From Ruminococcus sp. (GTDB lineage Bacteria > Bacillota > Clostridia > Oscillospirales > Ruminococcaceae): a DNA stretch of 64,000 bases. The notes below the pieces were generated by a model. That model searched no databases and had not been told where the DNA came from. It was given only the letters and a program-made list of their open reading frames with translations. The stretch is taken from contig JAGAJO010000008.1 in the NCBI GenBank assembly GCA_017626015.1, forward strand, positions 62,001 to 126,000, read 5' to 3'. Position numbers and translations under genes: made by a program. Positions 9,888-19,506 of the stretch are shown here, piece after piece. Within the stretch, counting starts at the first letter, position 1, and the number at the start of each line of letters is the position of its first letter.

Positions 9888-11897
9888 ATGTACCTTAAGG
9901 GCGTAGGGGAAAAACGCAGTGAAACGCTGGAAAAGCTGGACGTTAAGACCGTGTACGATCTGCTGCGGCACTTTCCGAGAGCTTATGTGGATTTTACCTC
10001 GCCGGTACCTATACGGGACGCACCCTTTAACGAGCCTTGTACCGTAAGGGGCAGGGTGGTGAAAAAGCTGCCTCCTGCAAGGATAAGAAAGGGTCTCAGC
10101 ATTTTCAAGGCGGTTTTTACGGACGATACCGCAGATCTTGTAATAGTGATATATAATGCCGAATATGCTTTTAAAAATCTTGAAACGGACAGGGAATACT
10201 TTCTGGCGGGAAGGCTTACGGGCAATCTGCTGCGAAAGGAAATGAATTCTCCTCAGATCTATCCTGCCGATATCTCCGAGCCGGTCCAGCCGGTCTACAG
10301 GCTTACAGAGGGAATAACGCAGGCTTTTCTGCGTCAGTCGGTGAGAAATGCGCTGGAGATATTCGACAGGAATATCTACGAGCCTTTGCCAAAGGAGATA
10401 ATGAGGGAAAACAGTCTGTGTTCGCTGGAATACGCTGTGAAAAACATACATTTTCCTGCGGACTCCCACGCCTGCGGGATCGCTAAGAGGAGACTTGTTT
10501 TCGACGAGCTGCTTACGCTGCAGCTTGGAATGCTTATGCTTAAAAGCAGGAGCAGACGCCGTGCGGGATGCCCTATGAAAAGGCTTGACATCTCTGATTT
10601 TTACGGTTCGCTGCCCTTTGAGCTTACGGCGGGGCAGAGATCTGCGATCGAAGACTGTATATCGGATATGACAGGGGACTTCCCCATGAACAGGCTTATA
10701 CAGGGAGACGTAGGCTCGGGAAAAACTGCGGTTGCGGCGGGAGCTGCCTGCTTTGCTCATAAAAACGGCTTTCAGACTGCTCTTATGGCTCCGACGGAGA
10801 TACTTGCGGAGCAGCATTTTGAAACACTGTCGGGATTTCTCGAACCACTTGGGATAAAGGTCGCACTGCTTACAGGCTCGATGACGGCAAAGCAGAAAAA
10901 GCTTGTCAAGGAGGGCATTGAAAGCGGCGTATATTCGGTAGCGGTGGGTACTCATGCGCTGGTGCAGAAGACCACCGGGTTTTACAAACTGGGTCTTGTC
11001 ATAACCGACGAGCAGCACAGGTTCGGCGTAGAGCAGCGGGCTATGCTGGCGGGCAAGGGCGACGATCCCCACAGACTGGTAATGTCGGCTACGCCTATCC
11101 CCAGAACGCTGGCGATGATGATATACGGCGATCTGGATATTTCCGTGCTTAAGGAGCTTCCCAAGGGCAGACAGCCGGTGGAGACCTACGCCGTGACCGG
11201 AAAGCTCAGGGAGCGGGTATATAATTACGTTAAAAAATATCTTGACGAGGGCAGACAGGGATACATTGTCTGTCCCATGATAGAGGAGAGCGAAAGCGAG
11301 CTTCAGGACGTGAAAAGCTATGCAAAAAAGCTGTCCGAGGGCGCTTTCAGGGATTACAGAGTGGGACTGCTCCACGGGAAAATGTCTTCTGCCGAAAAGG
11401 AACGGGTGATGGGCGATTTCAAGGGGCACATGACGGATCTGCTTGTTTCCACCACCGTTGTGGAGGTGGGCGTGGACGTTCCAAACGCTGCTGTGATCGT
11501 TATAGAAAATTCCGACCGATTCGGACTTTCCCAGCTGCATCAGCTCAGAGGCAGGGTGGGAAGAGGCAGCTTCAGATCAAGCTGCATACTTATTACCGAT
11601 AATGCCACAGAGGAGGTCAGAAAGCGGCTTAAGATCCTTTCCGGGACCTCCGACGGCTTTAGGATCTCCGAGGAGGATCTTAAGCTGAGAGGTCCGGGGG
11701 ACTTTTTCGGTAGCAGACAGCACGGTCTGCCGGATCTGAAAATTGCGGATATGTCTCAGGATACTGATGTGTTAAGGGCGGCTCAGGAGACTGCAAAGAG
11801 TATACTGCAAGCCGATCCCGGACTTGCGGAGAAAAAACACGCAGGTCTGAGGGAGCAGGTGGAGGAGCTGTTTAAAAGAAAGCTTTCCGACAGTTAG
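9888..11897 (+). CDS. recG: ATP-dependent DNA helicase RecG
   Basis: RecG remodels stalled replication forks and branch-migrates Holliday junctions. The wedge (OB-fold) domain occupies roughly residues 50-160. Helicase motifs follow: GDVGSGKT (motif I), the DEQH box DEQHRFGVEQ, MSATPIPRTLA (motif III), and the C-terminal LRGRVGRG motif VI. The product from the ATG at 9888 has 669 residues, normal for the family. Family N-termini usually begin slightly earlier: in-frame codons 9861-9887 encode LLKDLEKPV directly before MYLKGVG, a typical RecG start, and GGGGAGGAG precedes a CTG at 9861. Translation may therefore begin at that CTG. The next upstream in-frame stop is at 9852. A long open frame on the opposite strand is a shadow. 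Confidence 0.96.
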   Translation: MYLKGVGEKRSETLEKLDVKTVYDLLRHFPRAYVDFTSPVPIRDAPFNEPCTVRGRVVKKLPPARIRKGLSIFKAVFTDDTADLVIVIYNAEYAFKNLETDREYFLAGRLTGNLLRKEMNSPQIYPADISEPVQPVYRLTEGITQAFLRQSVRNALEIFDRNIYEPLPKEIMRENSLCSLEYAVKNIHFPADSHACGIAKRRLVFDELLTLQLGMLMLKSRSRRRAGCPMKRLDISDFYGSLPFELTAGQRSAIEDCISDMTGDFPMNRLIQGDVGSGKTAVAAGAACFAHKNGFQTALMAPTEILAEQHFETLSGFLEPLGIKVALLTGSMTAKQKKLVKEGIESGVYSVAVGTHALVQKTTGFYKLGLVITDEQHRFGVEQRAMLAGKGDDPHRLVMSATPIPRTLAMMIYGDLDISVLKELPKGRQPVETYAVTGKLRERVYNYVKKYLDEGRQGYIVCPMIEESESELQDVKSYAKKLSEGAFRDYRVGLLHGKMSSAEKERVMGDFKGHMTDLLVSTTVVEVGVDVPNAAVIVIENSDRFGLSQLHQLRGRVGRGSFRSSCILITDNATEEVRKRLKILSGTSDGFRISEEDLKLRGPGDFFGSRQHGLPDLKIADMSQDTDVLRAAQETAKSILQADPGLAEKKHAGLREQVEELFKRKLSDS

Positions 11898-11952
11898 TTC
11901 ATGCCCGGAGTAAGCTTTACAAATTTTTATTACCAATGCAGGAGGCGCTATT

Positions 11953-12537
11953 ATGGATTTGCTTCAGACGCTGATTTATACCCTTGCCAGGATAGGACTT
12001 TTTATAATGCTCGTCCTGCTGGGAGCTTTTGTGGGAGAGATACTTTTTCCTTCGGCAGTGTCGTTTCTGCCCTATTCGGCAATTTCCTTCAAGGAGTTTA
12101 TAACCGACAACACCGTGCAGTCGGTAACGGCGATGGTCATAGTCTGCCTGTTTTTTATATGGGTGTTTTATGATGACGGAAAGCGCCACGCAGCTTACGA
12201 GAGCTGGAGCATGGTGAACATCTCGATAGTTATGCTGATAATGCTGTTCGTTTATTTTATACCGGCGATATTCCGTGATTCGTTTCACGGCGAGGGCAAG
12301 GCGGACGTATTTTATATGGTGCTTTACTACCCTTGCTCATGGGCGGTGGATAAGCTGGGCGGAAATTATCTTTCGGGCATAGTTGCGGCAACGCTTGTCA
12401 TGCTTGCGGCCGCCTTTGCTGCGTACTTCATTTCTTACAGACTGTACGTCAAAAAGCATCCGTCGCTGCTTGTACCCAGGGCTGCTGAGGAAAATGCCGT
12501 TATAAGCGAAGATGTAGACGGTTCGGACGACCTGTGA
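11953..12537 (+). CDS. Conserved membrane protein of unknown function
   Basis: The 194-residue protein has four predicted transmembrane helices (about residues 8-38, 58-75, 87-112 and 140-165) and a short acidic cytoplasmic C-terminus. AGGAGG lies just before the ATG. It follows recG by 55 bases and is probably co-transcribed with it. I do not recognise the family and see no catalytic motif. Confidence 0.75.
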   Translation: MDLLQTLIYTLARIGLFIMLVLLGAFVGEILFPSAVSFLPYSAISFKEFITDNTVQSVTAMVIVCLFFIWVFYDDGKRHAAYESWSMVNISIVMLIMLFVYFIPAIFRDSFHGEGKADVFYMVLYYPCSWAVDKLGGNYLSGIVAATLVMLAAAFAAYFISYRLYVKKHPSLLVPRAAEENAVISEDVDGSDDL

Positions 12538-12659
12538 GGACATGGGAATAATGTGTACAATTTATTAACCAGTTATCAGCTCGTTAGCAATTGTCTAATA
12601 TCTATAAAAAAATCTTGATTATTTTGTGAATAAAAACATAAAAAAAGTTGATTTTTCAC

Positions 12660-12688
12660 TTGCGAAAAGTTGCAAAAAATGTTATAAT
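12660..12688 (+). promoter_or_regulatory. Promoter of the type IV pilus operon
   Basis: TTGCGA (12660-12665), 17-base spacer, consensus TATAAT (12683-12688), about 100 bases before pilC. Confidence 0.7.
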
Positions 12689-12791
12689 GATAAAAATGTG
12701 TTTTATAAACTGCTGCGGCTGCATGATAATGCGAACTTCTGTCCGGCAGGAGCTTATAAAGCATAATAATAGTGGAGGTGTATCTACAGAT

Positions 12792-13988
12792 ATGAAAACT
12801 TATACCTACGTTGCGAAGGATACCTCGGGAAAGACCATAAAGGGTACTTACGAGGCTGAAAGTGCGCAAGAGGTACTGGACAAGATCCACGAACAAGGAT
12901 TGTTCTGCGTAAGCTATGCCGAAAACTTAGGCTCTTCCAGCAAGAAGGCGCATAAGTTCAAGACAAAAGAGCTGGCGTACTGCTGCAGACAGCTTGCCGC
13001 GATGATGACGTCCGGTCTGACTATCGTCAAGGCGCTTGACATCCTTTACAAGGAGGAGGAAAACAAGGGCGCAAAGGAGGTCTGGAGGAGCGTCTACGAG
13101 GACGTTCAGAAGGGTTCCAGCTTTACGGAGGCTCTTGAAGCCAAGAGAGGCTGTTTCCCGGACTTTATGATCTCAATGGTCGACGCAGGAGAGACGTCCG
13201 GTACGCTTGACCTTACCATGCAGAGACTTCAGGAGTTCTATGCGAATTCCAACAAGCTGACCAACAAGGTCAAGAGCGCAATGATGTATCCTATTATACT
13301 GGGCGTTTTATGCGTAGTAATGGTAATCGGTATGTTTACGTTCATCATGCCTATATTTGCTGGAATGATGGAGGAGGATCAGATGCCTGCCCTTTCCAAG
13401 GCGCTGTTTGCCTTCAGTGACTTTTTCAAGTCTAAATGGTACATAATCCTCGGCGTTGTGATAGTGGCTATTGTCGCATGGATCTACGCTCTCAAGGTAG
13501 AGTCCGTCCGCCTGAAGTATGATTACATCAAGATCAAGATGCCTGCCGTTGGTCCTCTTATGGTAAAGATCTACGAAGGACGTTTTTCCAGAACGCTTTC
13601 TTCACTTTATTCCAGCGGTATCCCTATGGTAGAATGTCTGGAGCGTTCATCCAAGATCCTGGGCAACAGCTATGTCGATAAGATGTTCCTTCAGGTAGTG
13701 GATGAGGTAAAGCAGGGCTCGCCGGTTTCGACGGCTCTTTCAAAAACCGAGATCTTCGAGGGAATGTTCTGCTCGATCATCTATGTAGGAGAGGAATCCG
13801 GCGCACTTGACGATATCCTCGTAAAGACTGCCGATTACTACGAGGAAGAGGCAGACGCAGCCGTAACAAGGCTCGTAGGATTGCTTGAACCTCTTCTTAT
13901 CATATTCATGGGACTTTGTATCGGTCTTTGTCTTGCCGGTATATTCCCGCTGCTCTACGGTGGTATCGCAGAGATGGAAAATTCGTAA
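12792..13988 (+). CDS. pilC: Type IV pilus inner-membrane platform protein PilC (GspF family)
   Basis: PilC is the polytopic membrane platform on which the PilB and PilT ATPases act. The 398-residue product has the standard layout: a short N-terminal MKTYTYVAKDTSGKTIKGTY segment, two T2SSF domains (about residues 70-190 and 270-392), and three transmembrane helices, near 165-190, 215-240 and 365-390. The ATG at 12792 is chosen because it matches the conserved family N-terminus and follows GTGGAGGTG; in-frame ATGs upstream do not. It is the first gene of the pilus operon and has its own promoter. Confidence 0.94.
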   Translation: MKTYTYVAKDTSGKTIKGTYEAESAQEVLDKIHEQGLFCVSYAENLGSSSKKAHKFKTKELAYCCRQLAAMMTSGLTIVKALDILYKEEENKGAKEVWRSVYEDVQKGSSFTEALEAKRGCFPDFMISMVDAGETSGTLDLTMQRLQEFYANSNKLTNKVKSAMMYPIILGVLCVVMVIGMFTFIMPIFAGMMEEDQMPALSKALFAFSDFFKSKWYIILGVVIVAIVAWIYALKVESVRLKYDYIKIKMPAVGPLMVKIYEGRFSRTLSSLYSSGIPMVECLERSSKILGNSYVDKMFLQVVDEVKQGSPVSTALSKTEIFEGMFCSIIYVGEESGALDDILVKTADYYEEEADAAVTRLVGLLEPLLIIFMGLCIGLCLAGIFPLLYGGIAEMENS

Positions 13989-14038
13989 CATCAAAAGCGA
14001 AAAAAATTATAAAAATATTTTAAGAGGTGAAGGAATAA

Positions 14039-15535
14039 ATGCTGTCATTTGATTTTTCCGATAGACAAGTCAATATCGTAAAAGGCGACAACTCCGCCAA
14101 CAAGATCCGTATTGAAAGCTCTTTGGTAGTTCCTGTTCCTGAGGATATGATCCTTAACGGAGAGGTTATCAACCTTTCAGGACTTTCAGACCTGCTGCTT
14201 ACAAACCTTAAGGCTGAGCAGATGATGGATAAGGACGCTATCGTTACTTTTTCATCAAGCAACATTGTTTTCAAGGAGCTTATAGTTCCTAAGGCAAAGG
14301 GAAACGAGTTCCTGACGATGGTACAGAACCATATGAGTCAGGAAATGGGAATCACCGATGAATACTCTATCTCCTACACTGTTGTAGGAGAGGCGGGAGA
14401 GGAGAATCCCGGTGCGGTAAAGGTACTCGCTACCGCCTGCCCCAGCACCATTGTTGAGGGCTTCAGAAAGCTGTTCTCGGTAATGAGCATCAATCTGAGA
14501 TCCGTTAACATCGGATGTAACTCTATTTCAAGAATCGTTCTTACCGATAAGTCCAATATGGAAAAGATGCCTTTGCTGGTCTGCCAGCTGGATACCACCT
14601 TCTTAGGACTTACGTTGTTCGAGAACGGACAGATGGCATTCGCAAGATACGTTCCCATCGCTCCGGAGGATTATGATTCCGACGATTACATTCTTGAGGC
14701 TCTCAATGAGAATATCTTCAGAATGGAGCAGTTCAACAAGGCAAGAGGCGGCTCGGGACTGAGCAACGTAATTCTTTACGGTTTCATTGAGGATTACATT
14801 AAAATAGTTGACGCTCTGGACGGTCTCGATATCAAGGCTTCCGTACTGGGAGTTCCCTCGCAGATCACCGGATACGAGAATTTCGAGTTCACCGTATTCG
14901 CAAATGCTATCGGCGCACTGTACAAGAGAGATAAGCAGAGAGAAAGGATCAACCTCCTTGAGGTCGACCAGTCCACCGGTAAGGGCGGAAGCTCGGGACT
15001 GTCCTCGATGCTTATGACTGCGGGAATCATCTGCGCTGCGTCCGCCGTTATAATCGCAGCAGCTACAGGCTTTATCAAGCTGAGAGAAAGCTCAATAAAC
15101 GACGATACCGATGCGGTAAACGAGGATATCAAGAAGTGCGAGGCAGTGGTTGCCGAGAATGAGGTACGTCACAACAGGCTGGATATCATAAATAAGTACA
15201 AGACTTATGTTGAGAGCTGCGATGCTTACATCAAGACCTTCCCTGCGATCAATAAGGCAAGGTACGATAAGATCGAGGAGGTCATAAAGAACAACAACGG
15301 TACATACGAGTCTATACAGTTCTCGCTGGTGGACGGCTCTCTTACCGTTAGTAAGATCGAGGTAGAAAAGCAGGAAGAGGTAGACGTTCTGGTAAATGCT
15401 CTGGCAGATATCGACTTTGTAGAGCAAGTCGGATTCTCAGGATATACCGGAACAGGTGAGACGGTTGACGGCAAGGAGGATCCTGTAATCATTAATCCTG
15501 TCGTATTATATTTAACGGAAGCAGGTGAAGAATAA
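14039..15535 (+). CDS. Fused PilM-PilN type IV pilus assembly protein
   Basis: Residues 1-300 resemble the actin-like cytoplasmic protein PilM: LSFDFSDRQVNIVKG at the start, then the two-lobed ATPase pattern. A transmembrane helix follows at about 323-345, preceded by RINLLE. That motif is the conserved N-terminal signature of PilN, which normally binds a groove on PilM. Residues 346-498 form a coiled-coil then ferredoxin-like region as in PilN. In most bacteria these are two proteins, so here the PilM-PilN contact appears fixed by gene fusion. The stop overlaps the start of the pilO-like gene (TAATG), indicating translational coupling. Confidence 0.82.
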   Translation: MLSFDFSDRQVNIVKGDNSANKIRIESSLVVPVPEDMILNGEVINLSGLSDLLLTNLKAEQMMDKDAIVTFSSSNIVFKELIVPKAKGNEFLTMVQNHMSQEMGITDEYSISYTVVGEAGEENPGAVKVLATACPSTIVEGFRKLFSVMSINLRSVNIGCNSISRIVLTDKSNMEKMPLLVCQLDTTFLGLTLFENGQMAFARYVPIAPEDYDSDDYILEALNENIFRMEQFNKARGGSGLSNVILYGFIEDYIKIVDALDGLDIKASVLGVPSQITGYENFEFTVFANAIGALYKRDKQRERINLLEVDQSTGKGGSSGLSSMLMTAGIICAASAVIIAAATGFIKLRESSINDDTDAVNEDIKKCEAVVAENEVRHNRLDIINKYKTYVESCDAYIKTFPAINKARYDKIEEVIKNNNGTYESIQFSLVDGSLTVSKIEVEKQEEVDVLVNALADIDFVEQVGFSGYTGTGETVDGKEDPVIINPVVLYLTEAGEE

Positions 15536-16287
15536 TGAAGCTGAATTATCGTGATAAAGTAATGCTGACGGTCGTTATTGTTATTCTTGTATGGGTTGCA
15601 GGCGTAATGCTGTTCATCAAGCCGGCGATCGACGATGTGAAGGACGCACAGACAAAGCTTGACGAGGCAAAGGTAACTCTCAGCGATCTTCAGGACCGTA
15701 TCGATGAGGATAAGGACCTTGACGCAAGGATCGAAGAGGCTTACAATCAGGTAGTACAGATCTCCAATGATTTCTATACATATCAGCAGACTCAGGAAGC
15801 TACCAAGGTCGTAGACACTCTGCTTGGAGAAGATAACATTAAAAACAGCAATATGAGCATTTCCGAGTACAGCACCGTGGATATCGAGCCGTATGCTTTC
15901 GCTACTTCTATTGCAAATACGGAAATAGACGATATCGTAGACGAATACGATAAGATCGGCGGCGAGACTGAGGAAGATGCAGAAGGCGAGAACGCTGAAG
16001 CTAATGCAAATGCAGCAGACGCTTCGACAGCTCAGGATCAGGCGGCTGCTCCACAGAAGCAGGTCATCGGTAACTACACCATATCCTTCGATTTCGAGGG
16101 TGAGCTTGAGGACGTCAAGACTTTCTGCGACAAGCTCAAGTCCAACGAGTTCAAGACTCTTCTCGTCAACGAGCTTTCACTGAAGTTTGACGAAGACGGC
16201 AGCGGAAACTTATCCGATTCAAAGGTAAAGGGATCAATGAATCTTAATATGTATGTCCTCAAAAAGCTTCAGGATCCAAATGTGTGA
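15535..16287 (+). CDS. pilO: PilO-like type IV pilus assembly protein
   Basis: The 250-residue protein has a short cytoplasmic N-terminus, one transmembrane helix (about 9-29), a coiled coil (30-80) and a C-terminal ferredoxin-like region. This is the architecture of PilO, which pairs with PilN to form the alignment complex linking platform and pilus. An alanine/glutamate-rich low-complexity insertion occupies about residues 143-175. Its ATG overlaps the stop of the PilM-PilN gene by one base. Assignment rests on architecture and position because PilO proteins are poorly conserved. Confidence 0.78.
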   Translation: MKLNYRDKVMLTVVIVILVWVAGVMLFIKPAIDDVKDAQTKLDEAKVTLSDLQDRIDEDKDLDARIEEAYNQVVQISNDFYTYQQTQEATKVVDTLLGEDNIKNSNMSISEYSTVDIEPYAFATSIANTEIDDIVDEYDKIGGETEEDAEGENAEANANAADASTAQDQAAAPQKQVIGNYTISFDFEGELEDVKTFCDKLKSNEFKTLLVNELSLKFDEDGSGNLSDSKVKGSMNLNMYVLKKLQDPNV

Positions 16288-16304
16288 TAATATTATGCAT
16301 ATTT

Positions 16305-16339
16305 ATTTGGTAGGCAGAGTAAAACGCTGCCTGCCAAAT
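16305..16339 (+). other. Hairpin between pilO and the large minor pilin gene
   Basis: A 13-bp stem (ATTTGGTAGGCAG / CTGCCTGCCAAAT, one G-T pair) encloses a nine-base loop. It is not followed by a T tract, so it may be an RNA-processing or stability element rather than a full terminator. Confidence 0.5.
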
Positions 16340-16409
16340 AGTGCTATAAAATAATTAAAAATTTTATTTTGATTATTGGGGTTTAACAGAATTATGAAAG
16401 GTGGTAAAT

Positions 16410-18725
16410 ATGAGAAACAAGGCTAAGTCACGTCAAGGCTCGGTACTGTTTACAGTCATTGTTGTTTCGATGATGATGATGGTACTGATCGCAGCCTCGA
16501 TTTCGTTGGTTGGTCACACAAATACCAGGACCAATCAAGAGTATCGGTCAAAACAGGCTTATTTTCTTGCATCCTCCTGTATCGAAGGCTTCGTAGCCGA
16601 GGCTACCAATCTGTCTATCGCAGACGGAGCATCACCGGCAGAGATCGACAGTGCCGCCAGAGCTAATATCCAGATGCTTCAGAGGATCGCAGACGACGGA
16701 AATGAGATCGACGTAAGGATCGAAAATTCGGACGGAACCGCTCTTGAGGATTGGTATACCAGGGGTATGGGAAGCTGCAAGATCAAGCTTGAGAAAAACG
16801 GCTCCGCAAACAACCTTAAGGCTATTGCAACGGCAACATATCTCGGACAGGAATCTACGGTAGTAGCTTATTTCTCCGTAAAGCCTTTGTCCGACCAGCA
16901 GCCTATGAACAATGCTCTTGAGATCATCGGAACCGACGGCGGACAATCCTACAACAACATTCAGGTTTTCGGAAACACGTCTGCCAGCGACCTTAAGTCT
17001 CACCAGCAGAACACGGTATATACAATGACCGGAAACAGCTGTAAATTCTGCGGAAATATGTCCATTCTCGGTTCGCTTGCAACAAGCGTTACCTTCTCGC
17101 TGGGTGAAAATCCTTACTATACTCCCGGAAATAAGGACGAACAGACTCCCGGCGGTTCACTTACAGTATCAAGATCGTTCGTTATAGGAGCCAACGTTGC
17201 AAGTATCGTAAGCCAGCTGGGTAAAAACTCCAGCAATATCGAGGCTTCCACATACAATTACCTCAATGTGGGAGAATGCGCTATATTTAACGGTACCAGC
17301 GGCGTTAAGATCGGTCAGAACATGGATACTCAGGTAGACGTTTATGCATCTAACGTTGTATTCGGTTCTTACAGCAGCGTGCCTAACAGCATAAAGAACG
17401 CTATGAAGGCTTCCGCTGCCGATCCTTCTGCTTATGAGACCAAAATGAATATCGGCGCCAGCGGTGACGGACAGATCATCAACGGAAATCTGTATACCTA
17501 TGCAAACGGAGCTTTTAACGGCGATATTTATTTCAACGGCATCAACAATGTTATCAACGGCGACATTTACTGCTCCGGTGACATTTATTTCAACGATTCC
17601 CGTGTAACTATCGGCGGAAATGTTTATATGCTCGACGGAAAGACTGTCCACGGCACAGCTCCTGCGGGGTTTGCCGCTAAGGTAATTACCGGCGACTGGA
17701 CCAACATAAACGACAGAGCCAAGAGACCGGCTATCAATACGACGACCGATTCGGTTCAGCAGTACGTATATTTCCCTGAGCATATGCTCTGCCAGGACGG
17801 CGTTTCTCAGATCAAAAACACATATGAGGGAATGTACGAGGCGGACAAAAAGACTATCAAGTCAACCGTCAAGTCTATCACAGATCCTTCCTTCAGAACA
17901 GACGACTCCAATAAGAACGTAACTGTAGAGGGAAAGACTGTTGAATTCAAGTATATCGTAACTGAAAGCTGCTATATCGACACCATCGACAACAACGACA
18001 AGATCCTTATAGATATGGATAATGCCGTTACCAATGCAGACGGAAGAAAGGATATAGTTATTATCCTTAAAAACGGCGGTCATCTTGCAAACGACAACCT
18101 TATCCTTGTAAGGAACTCGGCGCCGGACTACATAGGCGAGAATAAGAATACCGACCAGCCTATATGCTATTTTGTAAGCGATGCGGGCGTAGGCACTACA
18201 AACAACGAGTACGGAAACGACAATACAACGGTTTCCACCTACGACCATTCTACATTTAATGCAAATCCTACGTTCCAGCTCGGATACACCACTACAAGGA
18301 TCATGGAGCTTGAGACGTATGTACGAGGCAAGCTCAACAATCAGAGCATCAATACAACAAACGAAGAATATCCGGGTTCCTATACTCCCGGCTGTGGCAA
18401 GATCGTATTCCTGCTGACGGAGGGTACGGTGCTTAACACATCGCCGAACACCTCTCTGATCCAGGCAAATATTTACGCACCGAGAGCTACCGTAGTTCTC
18501 AATAACGGAGACTCGATGGCTATAGAGCCTGCAAAGAGTAAGAACGGAAGCGATTCTCATGTAAGTATTCTCGGTTCGCTGATCTGCGCAAAGGCGGTCT
18601 GCAATGCAAATAACAATACCGTATGGTATCAGCAGGTTTCGCCTAACTCCATGCTGCCCGCCGCAAAGGGAAGCAAGGCTATTTATTCTTCGGGCTTCAA
18701 GCTTGTCAAGTATGCAAACTCATAA
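16410..18725 (+). CDS. Very large GspK/PilX-like minor pilin with adhesin-like C-terminus
   Basis: The start at 16410 is preferred to a GTG nine bases upstream because AAAGGTGG is correctly placed. Residues 1-40 are a prepilin-type leader: a basic segment ending RQG, then SVLFTVIVVSMMMMVLIAAS. The glutamate usual at mature position 5 is absent, as in GspK/PilX tip pilins. The body (to residue 771) is far longer than normal minor pilins. It is rich in Asn, Gly and Ser and contains a region near residues 350-410 with short GDIYFNG/GDIYCSG repeats resembling a beta-helix or polymer-forming fold. It is probably a tip-located or initiating subunit with a binding role. It lies between pilO and two further prepilin genes. 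Confidence 0.78.
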   Translation: MRNKAKSRQGSVLFTVIVVSMMMMVLIAASISLVGHTNTRTNQEYRSKQAYFLASSCIEGFVAEATNLSIADGASPAEIDSAARANIQMLQRIADDGNEIDVRIENSDGTALEDWYTRGMGSCKIKLEKNGSANNLKAIATATYLGQESTVVAYFSVKPLSDQQPMNNALEIIGTDGGQSYNNIQVFGNTSASDLKSHQQNTVYTMTGNSCKFCGNMSILGSLATSVTFSLGENPYYTPGNKDEQTPGGSLTVSRSFVIGANVASIVSQLGKNSSNIEASTYNYLNVGECAIFNGTSGVKIGQNMDTQVDVYASNVVFGSYSSVPNSIKNAMKASAADPSAYETKMNIGASGDGQIINGNLYTYANGAFNGDIYFNGINNVINGDIYCSGDIYFNDSRVTIGGNVYMLDGKTVHGTAPAGFAAKVITGDWTNINDRAKRPAINTTTDSVQQYVYFPEHMLCQDGVSQIKNTYEGMYEADKKTIKSTVKSITDPSFRTDDSNKNVTVEGKTVEFKYIVTESCYIDTIDNNDKILIDMDNAVTNADGRKDIVIILKNGGHLANDNLILVRNSAPDYIGENKNTDQPICYFVSDAGVGTTNNEYGNDNTTVSTYDHSTFNANPTFQLGYTTTRIMELETYVRGKLNNQSINTTNEEYPGSYTPGCGKIVFLLTEGTVLNTSPNTSLIQANIYAPRATVVLNNGDSMAIEPAKSKNGSDSHVSILGSLICAKAVCNANNNTVWYQQVSPNSMLPAAKGSKAIYSSGFKLVKYANS

Positions 18726-18746
18726 TTTCGGAAAGGAGAATTATCC

Positions 18747-19493
18747 ATGAAAAACAAAATGAATAAAAAGGGTATGACTCTGGTAGAGGTTATAGTTGCA
18801 ATGGCGATCTTCGGGGTCATAACCACCGGATTTATGATGAGCGCAAGCTATTCACTGAAGGCTCAGGCAAAGGCTAAGATCAGGCTTTCCGAAACAAACA
18901 AGCAGACGACAAATCTTGAAGATTATCAGGGCGTTGTTGATTTTGACGCCGCCGATGTTGCTCAGCTGGAAACAGGCTCTAACAAGTGGAGCATGACATA
19001 TGAGTTTCCTACGGGCGATACTATCACAAATGATAATCTTCACGGTTACACCTCAAAAACCGGTGACGATGTTCTTAAGCTTGGTTTCTTCTCGGCAGAT
19101 GATAAGCTGGATCTGGCTGCCGGAGAGTATTGGATAACGTTATTCAACTATTCACCGGACGACTTGATCGTAAATATCACCTGTTCACCGGGATTTGTAT
19201 TTTTCGATAATGAAAAGCATGTCGCAAATTCCATAGACACGCTCTCCGGTCTTGGTATTGTCAAGGACGGCGGAGCTATAAAGTTCGGCATCAAGGATCT
19301 TGGCGGCGGAGACCTGACTCAGGCGTTCACCGTTAAAAAGGCTATCGACGATTCGGTGCTAGGCGGAGGAGCTCTCAATGTTAATAACTATTCCGACGCA
19401 GACAGATATGCTTACACTTACTATAACGGCAGCGCTTTTCTGACTGCCGAGGCTTTCGATGAGTGGTATGTGCCGGCAGAAGAAGGGGAATAG
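18747..19493 (+). CDS. Type IV prepilin-like protein
   Basis: The 248-residue protein has a class III signal: basic leader MKNKMNKKG, cleavage before Met, then MTLVEVIVAMAIFGVITTGF with the conserved Glu at mature position 5. The prepilin peptidase encoded at 21716-22567 would cleave and N-methylate it. The rest is a soluble head domain of unknown specificity. GGAAAGGAG precedes the ATG. It sits between two larger pilin genes, with only 13 bases to the next gene. Whether it is a major or minor subunit cannot be told. Confidence 0.85.
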   Translation: MKNKMNKKGMTLVEVIVAMAIFGVITTGFMMSASYSLKAQAKAKIRLSETNKQTTNLEDYQGVVDFDAADVAQLETGSNKWSMTYEFPTGDTITNDNLHGYTSKTGDDVLKLGFFSADDKLDLAAGEYWITLFNYSPDDLIVNITCSPGFVFFDNEKHVANSIDTLSGLGIVKDGGAIKFGIKDLGGGDLTQAFTVKKAIDDSVLGGGALNVNNYSDADRYAYTYYNGSAFLTAEAFDEWYVPAEEGE

Positions 19494-19506
19494 GAGGCGA
19501 TGACAA

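Noticed and set aside
9828-11540. 570-codon minus-strand open frame opposite recG
   Set aside because: RecG is unmistakable on the plus strand. The antisense product is His/Arg-rich without domains, a shadow of codon usage.
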